Source: Chromatiaceae bacterium (GTDB lineage Bacteria; Pseudomonadota; Gammaproteobacteria; Chromatiales; Chromatiaceae). From it: DNA of 64,000 bases. Shown here in pieces: positions 19,297 to 28,956 of this stretch (position 1 is its first letter; the number at the start of each line of letters is the position of its first letter). Under the pieces are notes generated by a model. The model worked only from the letters and a program-made list of their open reading frames with translations, made no database searches and was not told the origin of the DNA. The position numbers were made by a program, and so were the translations under genes. The stretch covers positions 1-64,000 of the forward strand of contig JAJDNF010000056.1 in the NCBI GenBank assembly GCA_022340805.1. Reading direction: 5' to 3'.

Positions 19297-20395
19297 CGGG
19301 TACCCGGGGATGCAAAGCGCGCTGCACAGCAGCACCAGCATGCTTATCCATATGTTCGCCTGCACAAGGCTGAGGCCGGCGCGTCCGACGTGTCCCGAGC
19401 CCACCGGGACCCTGCGGAACCTGTTCGGATCATGCAGCAGCCGCTGGCTGGTCGCTTGTGGCAGTCTGCTGCTGGTGGGCGCGGCACGCGCGGTCGATGT
19501 CTCACCGCATGCACTGCTCGAGCGGATGAACGATGCCGTCCGTCAACTCGATTACGAGGGGCGCTTCGTCGTGCAGTCCGGCAGCCAGATAGATGCCATG
19601 TATATCGTGCACCGTTTCGATGGCGGCGCGGAAAAGGAGCGGGTGGTGTCGCTAACCGGCAGTCCACGCGAGATCATCCGCAGCGACGAGGCGGTAGCCT
19701 GCGTTGCACCTGGAAAACGTTTGATCAATGTCGATCGCGGCGCGCATGCGCGATCCTTTTCGCCGCTGCGGGGGGTTAGCGCCGAACAGCTCGAGATGTC
19801 TTACCACGTTGAGTTGCTGGCGCCGGGCCGGGTGGCTGGACATGACGCCTACCAGATTCTGATCCAGCCACGCGATGATCTCCGCTATGGTTATCGCCTG
19901 TTTGTCGACCAGGACACGGCACTGCCGCTGCGCTCGATGATGTTCGACGAGGCGCAGCAGATCGTATCGCAGATGATGTTTGTCGACCTGAAGACCGGGT
20001 CATCGGTGACACCGATCGAACACGATATCTCGGCCATGCAGGTGGCGCGGGCCGGCAACCCTGCGCCGATGCCATCCGAGCGTGAACGTCTCGCCCCGCC
20101 GGCATGGACGTTCGCGGACCTGCCGCCCGGTTTTCAGTTGAATGTACACAGGCGCAGGCCGCTGGCCGAGGCCAACGGCGATCTGGAACATTTTATCTTC
20201 TCGGACGGACTGGCGAGCGTGTCTGTGTATATCGAGCCGCACGCCGGTGATGAGGCGCTGAACGGCGAGTCCTCGTTGGGAGCGGCCAAGGCGGTCGGGC
20301 GGATTCTCGGTGATCACGACGTGGTGGTGGTCGGCGAGGTCCCACTCAAGACGCTGTACTGGTTCGCCGAGCATGTCCGGGCGGCGTCTCGATGA
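19283..20395 (+). CDS. rseB: sigma-E regulatory protein RseB (MucB-like)
   Basis: Periplasmic MucB/RseB protein that binds RseA and shields it from DegS, releasing it on sensing mislocalised lipopolysaccharide or lipids. The mature part begins after a signal peptide with core LVACGSLLLVGAARA; then come LLERMNDAVRQLDYEGRFV, GGAEKERVVSLTG and the C-terminal large domain with SVYIEP and VVVGEVPLKT. With the first ATG (19283) the protein is 370 residues and has about 50 extra residues before the signal peptide. ATGs at 19310, 19340 and 19352 are alternatives, none with a good ribosome binding site, so the start is unresolved. Confidence 0.87.
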   Translation: MAAASGYPGMQSALHSSTSMLIHMFACTRLRPARPTCPEPTGTLRNLFGSCSSRWLVACGSLLLVGAARAVDVSPHALLERMNDAVRQLDYEGRFVVQSGSQIDAMYIVHRFDGGAEKERVVSLTGSPREIIRSDEAVACVAPGKRLINVDRGAHARSFSPLRGVSAEQLEMSYHVELLAPGRVAGHDAYQILIQPRDDLRYGYRLFVDQDTALPLRSMMFDEAQQIVSQMMFVDLKTGSSVTPIEHDISAMQVARAGNPAPMPSERERLAPPAWTFADLPPGFQLNVHRRRPLAEANGDLEHFIFSDGLASVSVYIEPHAGDEALNGESSLGAAKAVGRILGDHDVVVVGEVPLKTLYWFAEHVRAASR

Positions 20396-20913
20396 TCGAA
20401 GAGCAGGCGCAGGTTGTCCGAGTCAGCGACGGTTTCGCCGAAATCGTCACGCTGCGCAGGGATGCGTGCGGGTCCTGTGCCGCCAAGGGCGGCTGCGGCA
20501 CATCATTGCTCGCCGCGTGGTTTCCGCGACGCCAATTCTCGTTTCTGGTGAAGAACGACATCGCTGCGGTGGCTGGCGACGAGGTGATCGTCGGCCTCGA
20601 CGAAGGCCAACTGCAGCGTGGCTCGCTGTTGCTGTACGCGGTGCCGCTGGCAGGACTGCTGCTCGGCGCGATCCTGGGTGAACGTGCCTTTGCAGGTCTT
20701 GGGCTGTCTTCGGAACTCGGGTCCGTTGTTCTTGGTCTATCAGGCCTGATCGTCGCCTTGATGCTCGTGCGCCGGACTGCATCCAAGGCACTCATCGGTG
20801 GCGAGGCGGGTGTCAGGCTTCTGCGTCTGGCGCGTCGTCCGGTAGTCTTCTCGGCCAGCGGCATCCTGATGCCGCAGGCACAACAAACGCAAGGTTCAGG
20901 AAGTAGACAATGA
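20392..20913 (+). CDS. rseC: SoxR-reducing system/sigma-E regulator RseC
   Basis: A 173-residue inner-membrane protein. The N-terminal cytoplasmic part carries the family cysteine cluster CGSCAAKGGCGTS after EIVTLRRDA; two adjacent membrane helices follow (LLLYAVPLAGLLLGAILG and SVVLGLSGLIVALMLV). RseC/MucC modulates sigma-E signalling and, in E. coli, is linked to SoxR reduction through the Rsx complex. Starts in an ATGA overlap with rseB and ends in another with mucD. Confidence 0.9.
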   Translation: MIEEQAQVVRVSDGFAEIVTLRRDACGSCAAKGGCGTSLLAAWFPRRQFSFLVKNDIAAVAGDEVIVGLDEGQLQRGSLLLYAVPLAGLLLGAILGERAFAGLGLSSELGSVVLGLSGLIVALMLVRRTASKALIGGEAGVRLLRLARRPVVFSASGILMPQAQQTQGSGSRQ

Positions 20914-22343
20914 AGAAGATCATGAGGCATCAATTCCAGTTGCTGCTTGGGACCGCCCTGTTGGGCCTGGCGCTAAGCACAGCTACGTTCGCACGCGATC
21001 TCCCTGACTTCACGACACTGGCCGAGCAGAACAGCCCGGCGGTCGTGAACATCAGTACCGAGCAGAAGTCATTGTTGCAGAGAAAGATGCCCAAGGGGTT
21101 CTCAGCGCCAGACCTGCCGGAGGACAGCCCGCTGAATGATCTGTTCAAGCACTTTTTCGGTGAGGGTGGCGACGACCTTGGCGATCGCGACACCGAGTCA
21201 CTTGGCTCCGGCTTCGTCGTATCCTCGGACGGCTATATTCTGACCAACTACCACGTGGTCGCGGATGCCGACGAGATCCAGGTGCATTTCAGCGACCGAC
21301 GGACCTACCAGGCGAAGGTGATCGGGTCCGACAGGGGCAGCGACGTGGCCCTGATCAAGATCGAGGCGACCGGCCTGCCGACCGTGAAGATCGGCAAGAG
21401 CAACGATCTGAAGGTAGGCGAATGGGTGCTGGCGATCGGCTCGCCGTTCGGCTTCGACCATACCGTCACGGCCGGCATCGTCAGCGCCAAGGGGCGCAGT
21501 CTGCCGAGCGAGAACTATGTCCCCTTCATCCAGACCGATGTGGCCATCAACCCCGGCAATTCGGGTGGACCGCTGATCAACCTCGACGGCGAGGTGGTCG
21601 GGATAAACTCGCAAATCTACAGTCGTACTGGCGGCTTCATGGGCCTATCGTTCGCGATCCCGATCGAACTTGCAATGAACGTGGCTGACCAGCTGCGCGA
21701 ATTCGGGCGCGTCTCGCGCGGCTATCTCGGGGTGTTGATCCAGGACGTCGATCGCAACCTTGCCGAGTCTTTCGGCATGGCGCAGCCGCATGGCGCGCTG
21801 GTGTCGCGCGTGATGCCGGATTCGCCGGCCGACAAGGCCGGGATCAAGGTCGGCGACATCATCCTCGCCTTCAACGGCAAGCGTCTGCTCAATTCGAGCC
21901 AGTTGCCGCCACTGGTCGGCACCACCCGGATCGACGACAAGGCGACCCTGCTGGTGCTGCGCGGTGGCCATGAGCGTGACATCCAGGTCTCGGTCGGGCA
22001 ACTTCCCGACCAAGAGCAGGCGGCCGAGCCCGAACCGGCGAAGGCCGAACCGGACCAGATCGAGCAGATCGGCCTGGTGGTCATCGATATCGAGCCGCAG
22101 GTCCGCGAACAACTCGGCATGGAGGGCAGTGGTGGGGCCCTGGTCGGCAAGGTGTCGCCCGGTCCTGCGCAGGATGCGGGGCTGCGCCGCGGTGACATCG
22201 TGCTGATGTTCGATGGTGTGGACGTCAAGAGTGCCAAGCATCTGCGCGAGCTGATCGACAAGGCCGGGGACAAGCGCACCGTCGCGGTCCTGGTCAGGCG
22301 CGGCGAGAGCCCGATGTTCCTGGCCTTGCGCCTCAACAGCTGA
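20910..22343 (+). CDS. mucD: periplasmic serine protease MucD (DegP/HtrA family)
   Basis: A 477-residue secreted protease-chaperone with a signal peptide (residues 1-28, ending ATFA-RD), a trypsin-like domain with catalytic His115 (LTNYHVV), Asp145 (GSDVALIK) and Ser218 (NPGNSGGPL), and two PDZ domains (from about residues 270 and 385; GYLGVLIQDV and the second GLRRGDIVLMFDGV). It degrades misfolded envelope proteins and limits sigma-E activation. It is the last classical member of the rpoE operon and is coupled to rseC by four bases. Confidence 0.95.
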   Translation: MKKIMRHQFQLLLGTALLGLALSTATFARDLPDFTTLAEQNSPAVVNISTEQKSLLQRKMPKGFSAPDLPEDSPLNDLFKHFFGEGGDDLGDRDTESLGSGFVVSSDGYILTNYHVVADADEIQVHFSDRRTYQAKVIGSDRGSDVALIKIEATGLPTVKIGKSNDLKVGEWVLAIGSPFGFDHTVTAGIVSAKGRSLPSENYVPFIQTDVAINPGNSGGPLINLDGEVVGINSQIYSRTGGFMGLSFAIPIELAMNVADQLREFGRVSRGYLGVLIQDVDRNLAESFGMAQPHGALVSRVMPDSPADKAGIKVGDIILAFNGKRLLNSSQLPPLVGTTRIDDKATLLVLRGGHERDIQVSVGQLPDQEQAAEPEPAKAEPDQIEQIGLVVIDIEPQVREQLGMEGSGGALVGKVSPGPAQDAGLRRGDIVLMFDGVDVKSAKHLRELIDKAGDKRTVAVLVRRGESPMFLALRLNS

Positions 22344-22346
22344 GCG

Positions 22347-22604
22347 TTGGCGACGCCGCCTCCCGTCTTCTACTTTCGGGACGGCTGCCACCTGTGCGAG
22401 GAACTGGCAGCCGTATTGTTTCGTGGCTGGCCGGAACAGGCTGCGGTCATGGAGTGGCGCGATGTCGATGCGCGCCCGGAGTGGCGCAGGATGCACGGTG
22501 CGTCTGTCCCGGTGCTGATGGCGGGCGACCAGGTCGTCTGTGCACTGCTGCCGGACTTGGCACGGATCGAGCAGTATTTCGGACCCATGGCGAATCCGGT
22601 ATAA
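22347..22604 (+). CDS. glutaredoxin-like protein (DUF836 family)
   Basis: An 85-residue thioredoxin-fold protein with a CxxC active site (Cys14 and Cys17 in [12 protein letters not shown]) and the cis-proline region [12 protein letters not shown]. It belongs to the short glutaredoxin-like proteins often encoded between mucD and lepA. The best start is a TTG three bases after the mucD stop; no in-frame ATG precedes the active site. Physiological partner unknown. A perfect hairpin with a T-run follows 32 bases after its stop. Confidence 0.8.
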   Translation: MATPPPVFYFRDGCHLCEELAAVLFRGWPEQAAVMEWRDVDARPEWRRMHGASVPVLMAGDQVVCALLPDLARIEQYFGPMANPV

Positions 22605-22605
22605 T
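22577..22605 (+). promoter_or_regulatory. candidate lepA promoter with perfect -10 box
   Basis: TATAAT at 22600-22605, overlapping the end of the glutaredoxin-like gene, is a consensus -10 box. The -35 position (22577-22582, TTTCGG) is poor. If used, transcription would begin near 22612, upstream of the hairpin at 22637-22669, so the hairpin would lie in the lepA leader. Confidence 0.4.
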
Positions 22606-22636
22606 CCGCGCATCTTGCTGCGGGACGAACATCCAG

Positions 22637-22669
22637 AACGGAACTTTCCGATGGAAAGTTCCGTTTTTT
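22637..22669 (+). terminator. intrinsic terminator (or attenuator) before lepA
   Basis: A perfect 13-base inverted repeat: AACGGAACTTTCC (22637-22649) and GGAAAGTTCCGTT (22653-22665) with a three-base loop, followed by T through 22669 (TTTTTT from 22664). This is the clearest intrinsic terminator in the window. It would end the rpoE-mucD-glutaredoxin transcript, but lies only 32 bases before the lepA ATG. Confidence 0.85.
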
Positions 22670-22701
22670 CATCCGCTTGGCCTCATCCTGACCCCACGTG
22701 C

Positions 22702-24507
22702 ATGACCGACCAAAGTCATATCAGAAATTTCTCGATCATCGCCCACATTGACCACGGTAAATCGACGATCGCAGATCGATTCATCCAGGTCTGCGGGGGG
22801 CTGACCCAACGCGAGATGGCCGCGCAGGTCCTCGACTCGATGGATATCGAGCGTGAGCGTGGTATCACTATCAAGGCACAGTCGGTCACGCTCCATTACC
22901 CGGCGCGCAACGGCGAGATCTACCAGCTCAACTTCATCGACACACCCGGACACGTGGATTTCTCCTACGAGGTGTCGCGTTCACTGGCGGCCTGCGAAGG
23001 GGCCCTGCTGGTCGTCGACGCCGCCCAGGGTGTCGAGGCACAGAGTGTGGCCAATTGCTACACCGCGATCGAACAGGGCCTGGAGGTCCTACCGGTATTG
23101 AACAAGATCGATCTGCCGTCGGCGGACCCCGATCGCGTGGTCACCGAGATCGAGGAGATCATCGGCATTGAGGCAACCGAAGCGCTGCATGTCAGCGCCA
23201 AGACTGGACTCGGCATACCCGACCTGCTCGAGGCCCTGGTCGCACATGTCCCGCCGCCAAAGGGCGATCCGGCCGCGCCTTTGCAGGCCTTGATCATCGA
23301 CTCCTGGTTTGATTCCTATGTCGGTGTGATCTCGCTGATCCGGGTGGTCAACGGCGCGATCCGGCCCAAGGACAAGATGCGCGTGATGTCGACCGGGCGG
23401 GTGTACCAGGTCGAAAAGGTCGGCGTGTTCACGCCCAAGCGCCTCGACAAGGGCGAGCTCGGCACCGGCGAGGTCGGTTTCGTGATCGCGGGGATCAAGG
23501 AGGTCGACGGGGCCCCGGTTGGCGACACGCTGACCCTGGAAAACCGCCGCGCGGCCTCGGCATTGCCCGGTTTCCGCGAGGTCCGTCCGCGCGTGTTCGC
23601 CGGCCTTTACCCGATCAGCTCGGACGACTACGACGGGTTCCGCGACGCCCTGCAAAAGCTCAAACTCAACGATTCCGCGCTGCACTATGAGCCGGAGACC
23701 TCGCAGGCGCTGGGATTCGGTTTTCGTTGCGGCTTCCTCGGTATGCTGCACATGGAGATCGTGCAGGAGCGCCTCGAGCGTGAATACAACCTCGATCTGA
23801 TCACCACCGCGCCCACGGTGGTCTACGAGATCGAGTTGAACGACGGCAGTGTGATCCTGATCGACAACCCGGCGACCCTGCCGGATCCGGGCAAGTTCCG
23901 CGAAGTGCGCGAACCGATCATCGAGGCCCATATCCTGGTTCCGCAGGACTACCTTGGCAATGTGATCAATCTGTGCATCGAAAAGCGCGGCATGCAGAAG
24001 AACATGCAATACCTGGGCGGACAGGTGCAGCTGGTCTACGAATTACCGATGAACGAGGTCGTGCTGGATTTCTTCGATCGCCTGAAATCGGTCAGCCGCG
24101 GCTATGCCTCTTTCGAATATGAATTCAAACGCTTCCAGCCGGCGCCGCTGGTCAAGCTGGATATTCTGATCAATGCCGAACGGGTCGACGCCCTGTCGCT
24201 GATCGTCCATCGTGACCACGCAGAGGCGCGCGGTCGCGAGCTCACTGAGCGCATGCGCGACATCATTCCGCGGCAGATGTTCGAGGTCGCGATCCAGGCC
24301 GCGATCGGCAGCAAGGTGATTGCCCGCTCCACGGTCAAGGCGTTGCGCAAGAACGTGACCGCGAAGTGCTACGGCGGAGATGTCACGCGCAAACGTAAGC
24401 TCTTGGAAAAACAGAAGGCCGGCAAGAAGCGCATGAAGCAGGTCGGCCGCGTAGAGATCCCGCAAGAAGCATTCCTCGCGGTGCTGCAGGTGGGGAAGGA
24501 CAACTGA
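22702..24507 (+). CDS. lepA: elongation factor 4 (LepA)
   Basis: A 601-residue translational GTPase that back-translocates or aids ribosome assembly and function. The G1 motif is [16 protein letters not shown], switch [29 protein letters not shown] follows, and the LepA-specific C-terminal domain has [15 protein letters not shown]. The open frame runs back to 22540, through the hairpin and the preceding gene; ATG 22702 gives the canonical N-terminus [17 protein letters not shown] and the family length (about 600). Confidence 0.97.
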   Translation: MTDQSHIRNFSIIAHIDHGKSTIADRFIQVCGGLTQREMAAQVLDSMDIERERGITIKAQSVTLHYPARNGEIYQLNFIDTPGHVDFSYEVSRSLAACEGALLVVDAAQGVEAQSVANCYTAIEQGLEVLPVLNKIDLPSADPDRVVTEIEEIIGIEATEALHVSAKTGLGIPDLLEALVAHVPPPKGDPAAPLQALIIDSWFDSYVGVISLIRVVNGAIRPKDKMRVMSTGRVYQVEKVGVFTPKRLDKGELGTGEVGFVIAGIKEVDGAPVGDTLTLENRRAASALPGFREVRPRVFAGLYPISSDDYDGFRDALQKLKLNDSALHYEPETSQALGFGFRCGFLGMLHMEIVQERLEREYNLDLITTAPTVVYEIELNDGSVILIDNPATLPDPGKFREVREPIIEAHILVPQDYLGNVINLCIEKRGMQKNMQYLGGQVQLVYELPMNEVVLDFFDRLKSVSRGYASFEYEFKRFQPAPLVKLDILINAERVDALSLIVHRDHAEARGRELTERMRDIIPRQMFEVAIQAAIGSKVIARSTVKALRKNVTAKCYGGDVTRKRKLLEKQKAGKKRMKQVGRVEIPQEAFLAVLQVGKDN

Positions 24508-24561
24508 CCGGGCCCCCATCGATCGCATGGGGAGCGCGTATCACTGAGTTTGGGAAGGAAG

Positions 24562-25404
24562 ATGCAGACGACCTTGATTTTCGCCTTTTTTGCACTGCTC
24601 GTTTGGGTGGTGGTCGCGTTCGGCATCGAGCCGGCCCTGGCCCTTGCCACCTTGGTTACCGGCGTGGTCTGGCTGGCCTATCGCCTGGTGAAGGGCAAGT
24701 CGGACAAGCAGACGTTGCCGTCCAGCATCGAATATGCGCGCTCGTTCTTCCCCATCTTCCTGATCGTGTTGCTGCTGCGCGCATTTCTCGTCGAGCCGTT
24801 CCGCATACCCTCAGGTTCGATGATGCCGACGCTGCTGGTTGGGGATTTCATCCTGGTGAACAAGTTCGCCTATGGCATCCGGCTGCCGGTGAGCAAGACC
24901 AAGGTGGTCGGGGTAGGGGAGCCGAAACGCGGGGATATCGTGGTGTTCCGCTGGCCGGTCAACCCGCGTCTGGACTATATCAAGCGCGTGGTCGGCCTGC
25001 CCGGCGATCGTATTCATTACCAGAACAAGACCCTTTTCATAAACGGCAAGCCGGTGCCTATCGAGGCCGTCGGGCAGTATCAGCCGGAAGGCTCGGGGAT
25101 GCGTGCACTCGGCTCGATCGAGGGTCGCGAGCAACTCGGCGACGTGCAGCATGCCGTGCTGGTCAACCCGCTGGCGCCGGACTTCAGTCCGTCATGCGGC
25201 TTTATGGGGCACCGCGAGGTCACTGTGCCCGAGGGCCACTATCTGATGATGGGAGACAACCGCGATGACAGCAACGACGGCCGCTGTTGGGGCTTTGTCC
25301 CTGAGGAAAACCTGGTCGGCAAGGCATTTTTCGTCTGGCTGAGCTGGGATTGGCAGCGTTCGGGCTTCTTTGCGCCGAGTCGCATCGGCTCCATCGAGAA
25401 CTGA
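24562..25404 (+). CDS. lepB: signal peptidase I
   Basis: A 280-residue inner-membrane protease that cleaves signal peptides from exported proteins. Two N-terminal hydrophobic segments (residues 4-21 and 25-42) and a third at 62-77 precede the catalytic domain. Catalytic Ser86 is in RIPSGSMMPTLLVGD and the general-base Lys141 in DYIKRVVGLPGD; the box E motif MGDNRDDSNDGR is near the C-terminus. ATG 24562 is preceded by GGGAAGGAAG; a TTG at 24550 is less likely. It lies between lepA and rnc, as usual. Confidence 0.96.
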   Translation: MQTTLIFAFFALLVWVVVAFGIEPALALATLVTGVVWLAYRLVKGKSDKQTLPSSIEYARSFFPIFLIVLLLRAFLVEPFRIPSGSMMPTLLVGDFILVNKFAYGIRLPVSKTKVVGVGEPKRGDIVVFRWPVNPRLDYIKRVVGLPGDRIHYQNKTLFINGKPVPIEAVGQYQPEGSGMRALGSIEGREQLGDVQHAVLVNPLAPDFSPSCGFMGHREVTVPEGHYLMMGDNRDDSNDGRCWGFVPEENLVGKAFFVWLSWDWQRSGFFAPSRIGSIEN

Positions 25405-25477
25405 GTCGCGACAGAATTTTCAAGCCAGGCATTGAGTCTGCCGATACATCGGTTACCCTTATTGCAGGAATAGCCTT

Positions 25478-25857
25478 ATGACACCGAAGCTTATGGTCAA
25501 GAAACAGAGCGGCATGACCATGCTGTCCTGGCTCATCGTGCTTGCCATCGTAGTGTTTTTCATCCTGATCGGCATCAAGATGGTGCCGACCTACCTGGAA
25601 AACTACTCGATCAAGCAGGTGCTGAAGAACATGGAGAACGACCGCGACGTACGTGCCATGTCGGCCGGGGAGATGAAGAAATCCTTCCTCAAGCGCCTCA
25701 AGATCAACAGCGTCTACGAATTCGATCGCGACGCCATCAAGATCAAGAAAGAAAAGTCCGGCACCAGCTTTAAGGTGGACTACGAAATCCGCAAACCGGT
25801 CGCCGGTAATGTCTCGATCATTATGGTATTTTCGGAATCCGCCAACTTTCCTCCACC

Positions 25858-25861
<4 letters not shown>
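25478..25861 (+). CDS. DUF4845 membrane protein
   Basis: A 127-residue protein with a pilin-like start (KKQSGMTMLSWLIVLAIVVF, one membrane helix at about residues 13-32), then a periplasmic region with PTYLENYSIKQVLKNMENDR and a C-terminal YEIRKPVAGNVSIIMVFSE. This is the DUF4845 family, nearly always located between lepB and rnc in Gamma- and Betaproteobacteria. No function is established. Its stop overlaps the rnc start (ATGA). Confidence 0.85.
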
Positions 25862-26522
<661 letters not shown>

Positions 26523-26526
<4 letters not shown>

Positions 26527-27410
26527 GTTTTCGCAGCGGATATGCGGTCCTGGTGGGGCGACCCAATGTCGGCAAGTCGACACTGTTGAACCGGCTGCTC
26601 GGACAAAAACTGGCCATCACCTCGCATAAGCCGCAGACCACACGGCACCGTATCCTCGGCATCCGTTCGCAGGACGACGGACAGATCGTGTTCGTGGACA
26701 CACCGGGGATCCACGATCGCGGCGGCAAGGCGATGAACCAGTATCTCAACCGTACCGCCTACACTGCGCTACAGGACGTCGACGTGGCGATTTTCGTGGT
26801 CCAGGCGATGGCCTGGATGCCGGAGGACGAACGCGTACTGAATGCCATCGAGCGCGCGGGTGTGCCGGCGATCGTCGCAGTGAACAAGGTCGACCTGATC
26901 TCGCCCAAGGAAAAACTGCTGCCGTTCATGCAGACCCTGGCGAGCCGCCACGCGTTCGTCGAGATGGTCCCGGTATCGGCGCGCGACGGCGAGAACGCCG
27001 AGGTGCTTGCACAAGCGGTCTTGAATCGCCTGCCCGAGGGTGAGCCGATCTTTCCGGATGATCAGCTCAGCGATCGTTCGGAACGTTTTTTCGCCGCCGA
27101 ACTTCTGCGCGAGCAGTTGATCCGTCGCTACCACCGCGAGCTACCCTACTCGGTGACTGTCGAGATCGAGCGTTTTGAAGAGGTGGATGGTCGCTACGAC
27201 ATTGGGGCGGTGATCTGGGTCGAGCGCGAGAGCCAACGCGCGATTCTGCTGGGCAAGGGCGGCGAGGCAATGAAGCAGGCCGCGACCGCCGCGCGCAAGG
27301 CAATGAATGATTTCTTCCAGACCCGTGTGCATCTGGAGGTCTGGATCAAGGTCAAGAAAAGCTGGTCCAGTGACGAGGCCAGTCTGGTCTCGCTGGGTTA
27401 CACGGATTGA
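26523..27410 (+). CDS. era: GTPase Era
   Basis: A 295-residue 30S-assembly GTPase that binds the 3' end of 16S rRNA. G1 GRPNVGKSTLLNRLLG, G2 region SHKPQTTRHRILG, G3 DTPGIH, G4 NKVD, and a KH domain with the AILLGKGGEAMKQ loop near the C-terminus. The start overlaps the rnc stop, so the two rRNA-maturation proteins are made together. Confidence 0.97.
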
Positions 27411-27413
27411 ATA

Positions 27414-28100
27414 TTGGACGCGCAGAGCCTGCAGCCCGCCTATGTTCTGCATACGCGACGCTATGGTGACAGCAGCCTGATCGCCGACCTGTTTGTGCGC
27501 GAACAGGGCCGCGTGGCCTGTATCGCCAAGGGCGTGTTGCGGGCACGCAGAGCGGACACCCGGATCCAGCCTTTCCAACCCCTGTTGGTCGATGTGCGCG
27601 GGCGCAGCGAGGTGCTGACCCTGGCGCGCGCCGAGCCGGCCGGTGCAGCACTGCAACTGCTTGGCCGCGGTCTGTACTGCGGCCTCTATCTCAACGAGCT
27701 CCTGCTCAAGCTGACGCCCCGCCAGGATGCCTACCCGGCGCTGTTCGATGATTACGCGCTGGCGATCCAGGCAATGCAGGCGGGTGGACAGTTGGAGCCG
27801 GTACTGCGCCATTTCGAGGTCAGGCTGCTGGAACACCTGGGCCTGGGGCTGGTGCTCGAACACGATTACCGGGGACAGCCGGTCGTCGCCGAGCGCCGTT
27901 ACATTTATGATGTCGGTGCCGGCCCTCAACAGTGTATCGGCGACGAGCCGACTGCGATCCACGGCCGTACACTGTTGGCGCTCAGGTCTGGAGAATTGGC
28001 CGACCGCGCATCACTGCGCGAGGCCAGGGAACTCATGCGCCGGGTCCTGCATCATCACCTCGATGGACGGCCGCTGCGCAGCCGCGAACTGTTTCGATGA
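27414..28100 (+). CDS. recO: DNA repair protein RecO
   Basis: A 228-residue recombination mediator that loads RecA with RecR in gap repair. The N-terminal OB-fold begins AYVLHTRRYGDSSLIADLF, followed by GVLRARRADTRIQPFQPL and the helical C-terminal part with YLNELLLKLTPRQD and FEVRLLEHLGLGL. The zinc cysteines of some RecO proteins are missing, as in many gammaproteobacterial members. The start is TTG 27414, three bases after era, because no in-frame ATG precedes the conserved beginning. Last 28 residues hold the conserved LMRRVLHHHLDGRPLRSREL. Confidence 0.93.
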   Translation: MDAQSLQPAYVLHTRRYGDSSLIADLFVREQGRVACIAKGVLRARRADTRIQPFQPLLVDVRGRSEVLTLARAEPAGAALQLLGRGLYCGLYLNELLLKLTPRQDAYPALFDDYALAIQAMQAGGQLEPVLRHFEVRLLEHLGLGLVLEHDYRGQPVVAERRYIYDVGAGPQQCIGDEPTAIHGRTLLALRSGELADRASLREARELMRRVLHHHLDGRPLRSRELFR

Positions 28101-28145
28101 ATGCGGGCCCGCGCAACCAGAACAACCGCTACCCGACGACGAGAC

Positions 28146-28883
28146 ATGAGCAACTACGAAAGACTGCTGGGCATCAACATCGACCACGTCGCGACGCTGC
28201 GCCAGGCGCGCGGGACACGTTATCCGGAGCCTATCCAGGCGGCCCTGGTGGCCGAGCAGGCTGGTGCCGATTCGATCACACTGCACCTGCGCGAGGATCG
28301 GCGGCACATTCAGGACCGCGACGTCGAGATGCTGCGCGGTATCCTGCAGACGCGTATGAACCTGGAGATGGCCGCCACCGCCGAGATGCTCGACATTGCG
28401 ACGCGCATACGGCCGGCTGACTGTTGCCTGGTGCCGGAGAAGCGCGCCGAATTGACCACCGAAGGCGGCCTGGATGCCGCAGCCAGCATCCCCTACCTGA
28501 GGGACTACTGTGCCGCGCTGGCCGCTGCCGGTGTGCGCGTTTCGCTGTTCATCGATGCCGATCCGCGGCAACTCGAGGCGGCGGTCGAGATCGGGGCACC
28601 GGTGGTCGAGATCCACACCGGTCACTATGCCGACGCGCCCGAACCTTACGCTGCGCAGGCCGCGCTGGGACGGATTGCGAATGCAGTCAGTCAGGGTCTG
28701 CAGCTTGGCCTGCAGGTCAATGCCGGGCATGGCCTGGACTATCACAACGTGAGGGGCGTGGCGGCGATAGACGGGATCCTCGAATTCAACATCGGTCACG
28801 CGATCGTCAGCCGGGCCTTGTTCGCCGGTCTGCACAACGCGGTCGCCGACATGAAGCGCCTGTTACAGCCGCCAGGGGCATGA
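28146..28883 (+). CDS. pdxJ: pyridoxine 5'-phosphate synthase
   Basis: A 245-residue TIM-barrel enzyme that closes the vitamin B6 ring from 1-deoxyxylulose 5-phosphate and 3-amino-2-oxopropyl phosphate. Signatures: [50 protein letters not shown] and GHGLDYHNV, ending with [13 protein letters not shown]. An ATG at 28101, directly after recO, would add 15 residues without conservation; ATG 28146 fits the usual length. In enterics acpS follows pdxJ; here it does not. Confidence 0.96.
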   Translation: MSNYERLLGINIDHVATLRQARGTRYPEPIQAALVAEQAGADSITLHLREDRRHIQDRDVEMLRGILQTRMNLEMAATAEMLDIATRIRPADCCLVPEKRAELTTEGGLDAAASIPYLRDYCAALAAAGVRVSLFIDADPRQLEAAVEIGAPVVEIHTGHYADAPEPYAAQAALGRIANAVSQGLQLGLQVNAGHGLDYHNVRGVAAIDGILEFNIGHAIVSRALFAGLHNAVADMKRLLQPPGA

Positions 28884-28956
28884 GCAGGGCGGGTCGGGAG
28901 CTTGCGCCCTGATGCCGACGAAGGCCGTTCCGTCAAGGCTGCCGGCAGGTCTGCGC

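Noticed and set aside
22640..22646. GGAACTT in the lepA hairpin as a sigma-E -35 box
   Set aside because: No TCxxA-type -10 box occurs 16-17 bases further on either strand; the motif is part of the perfect terminator palindrome.
28101..28145. ATG 28101 as start of pdxJ
   Set aside because: It would add 15 residues rich in Arg and Thr that no PdxJ has; the conserved N-terminus begins after ATG 28146.
28886..28910. AGGGCG/CGCCCT inverted repeat between pdxJ and the BarA-like gene as a terminator
   Set aside because: Arms are only six bases, the loop is 13 bases and there is no T-run.
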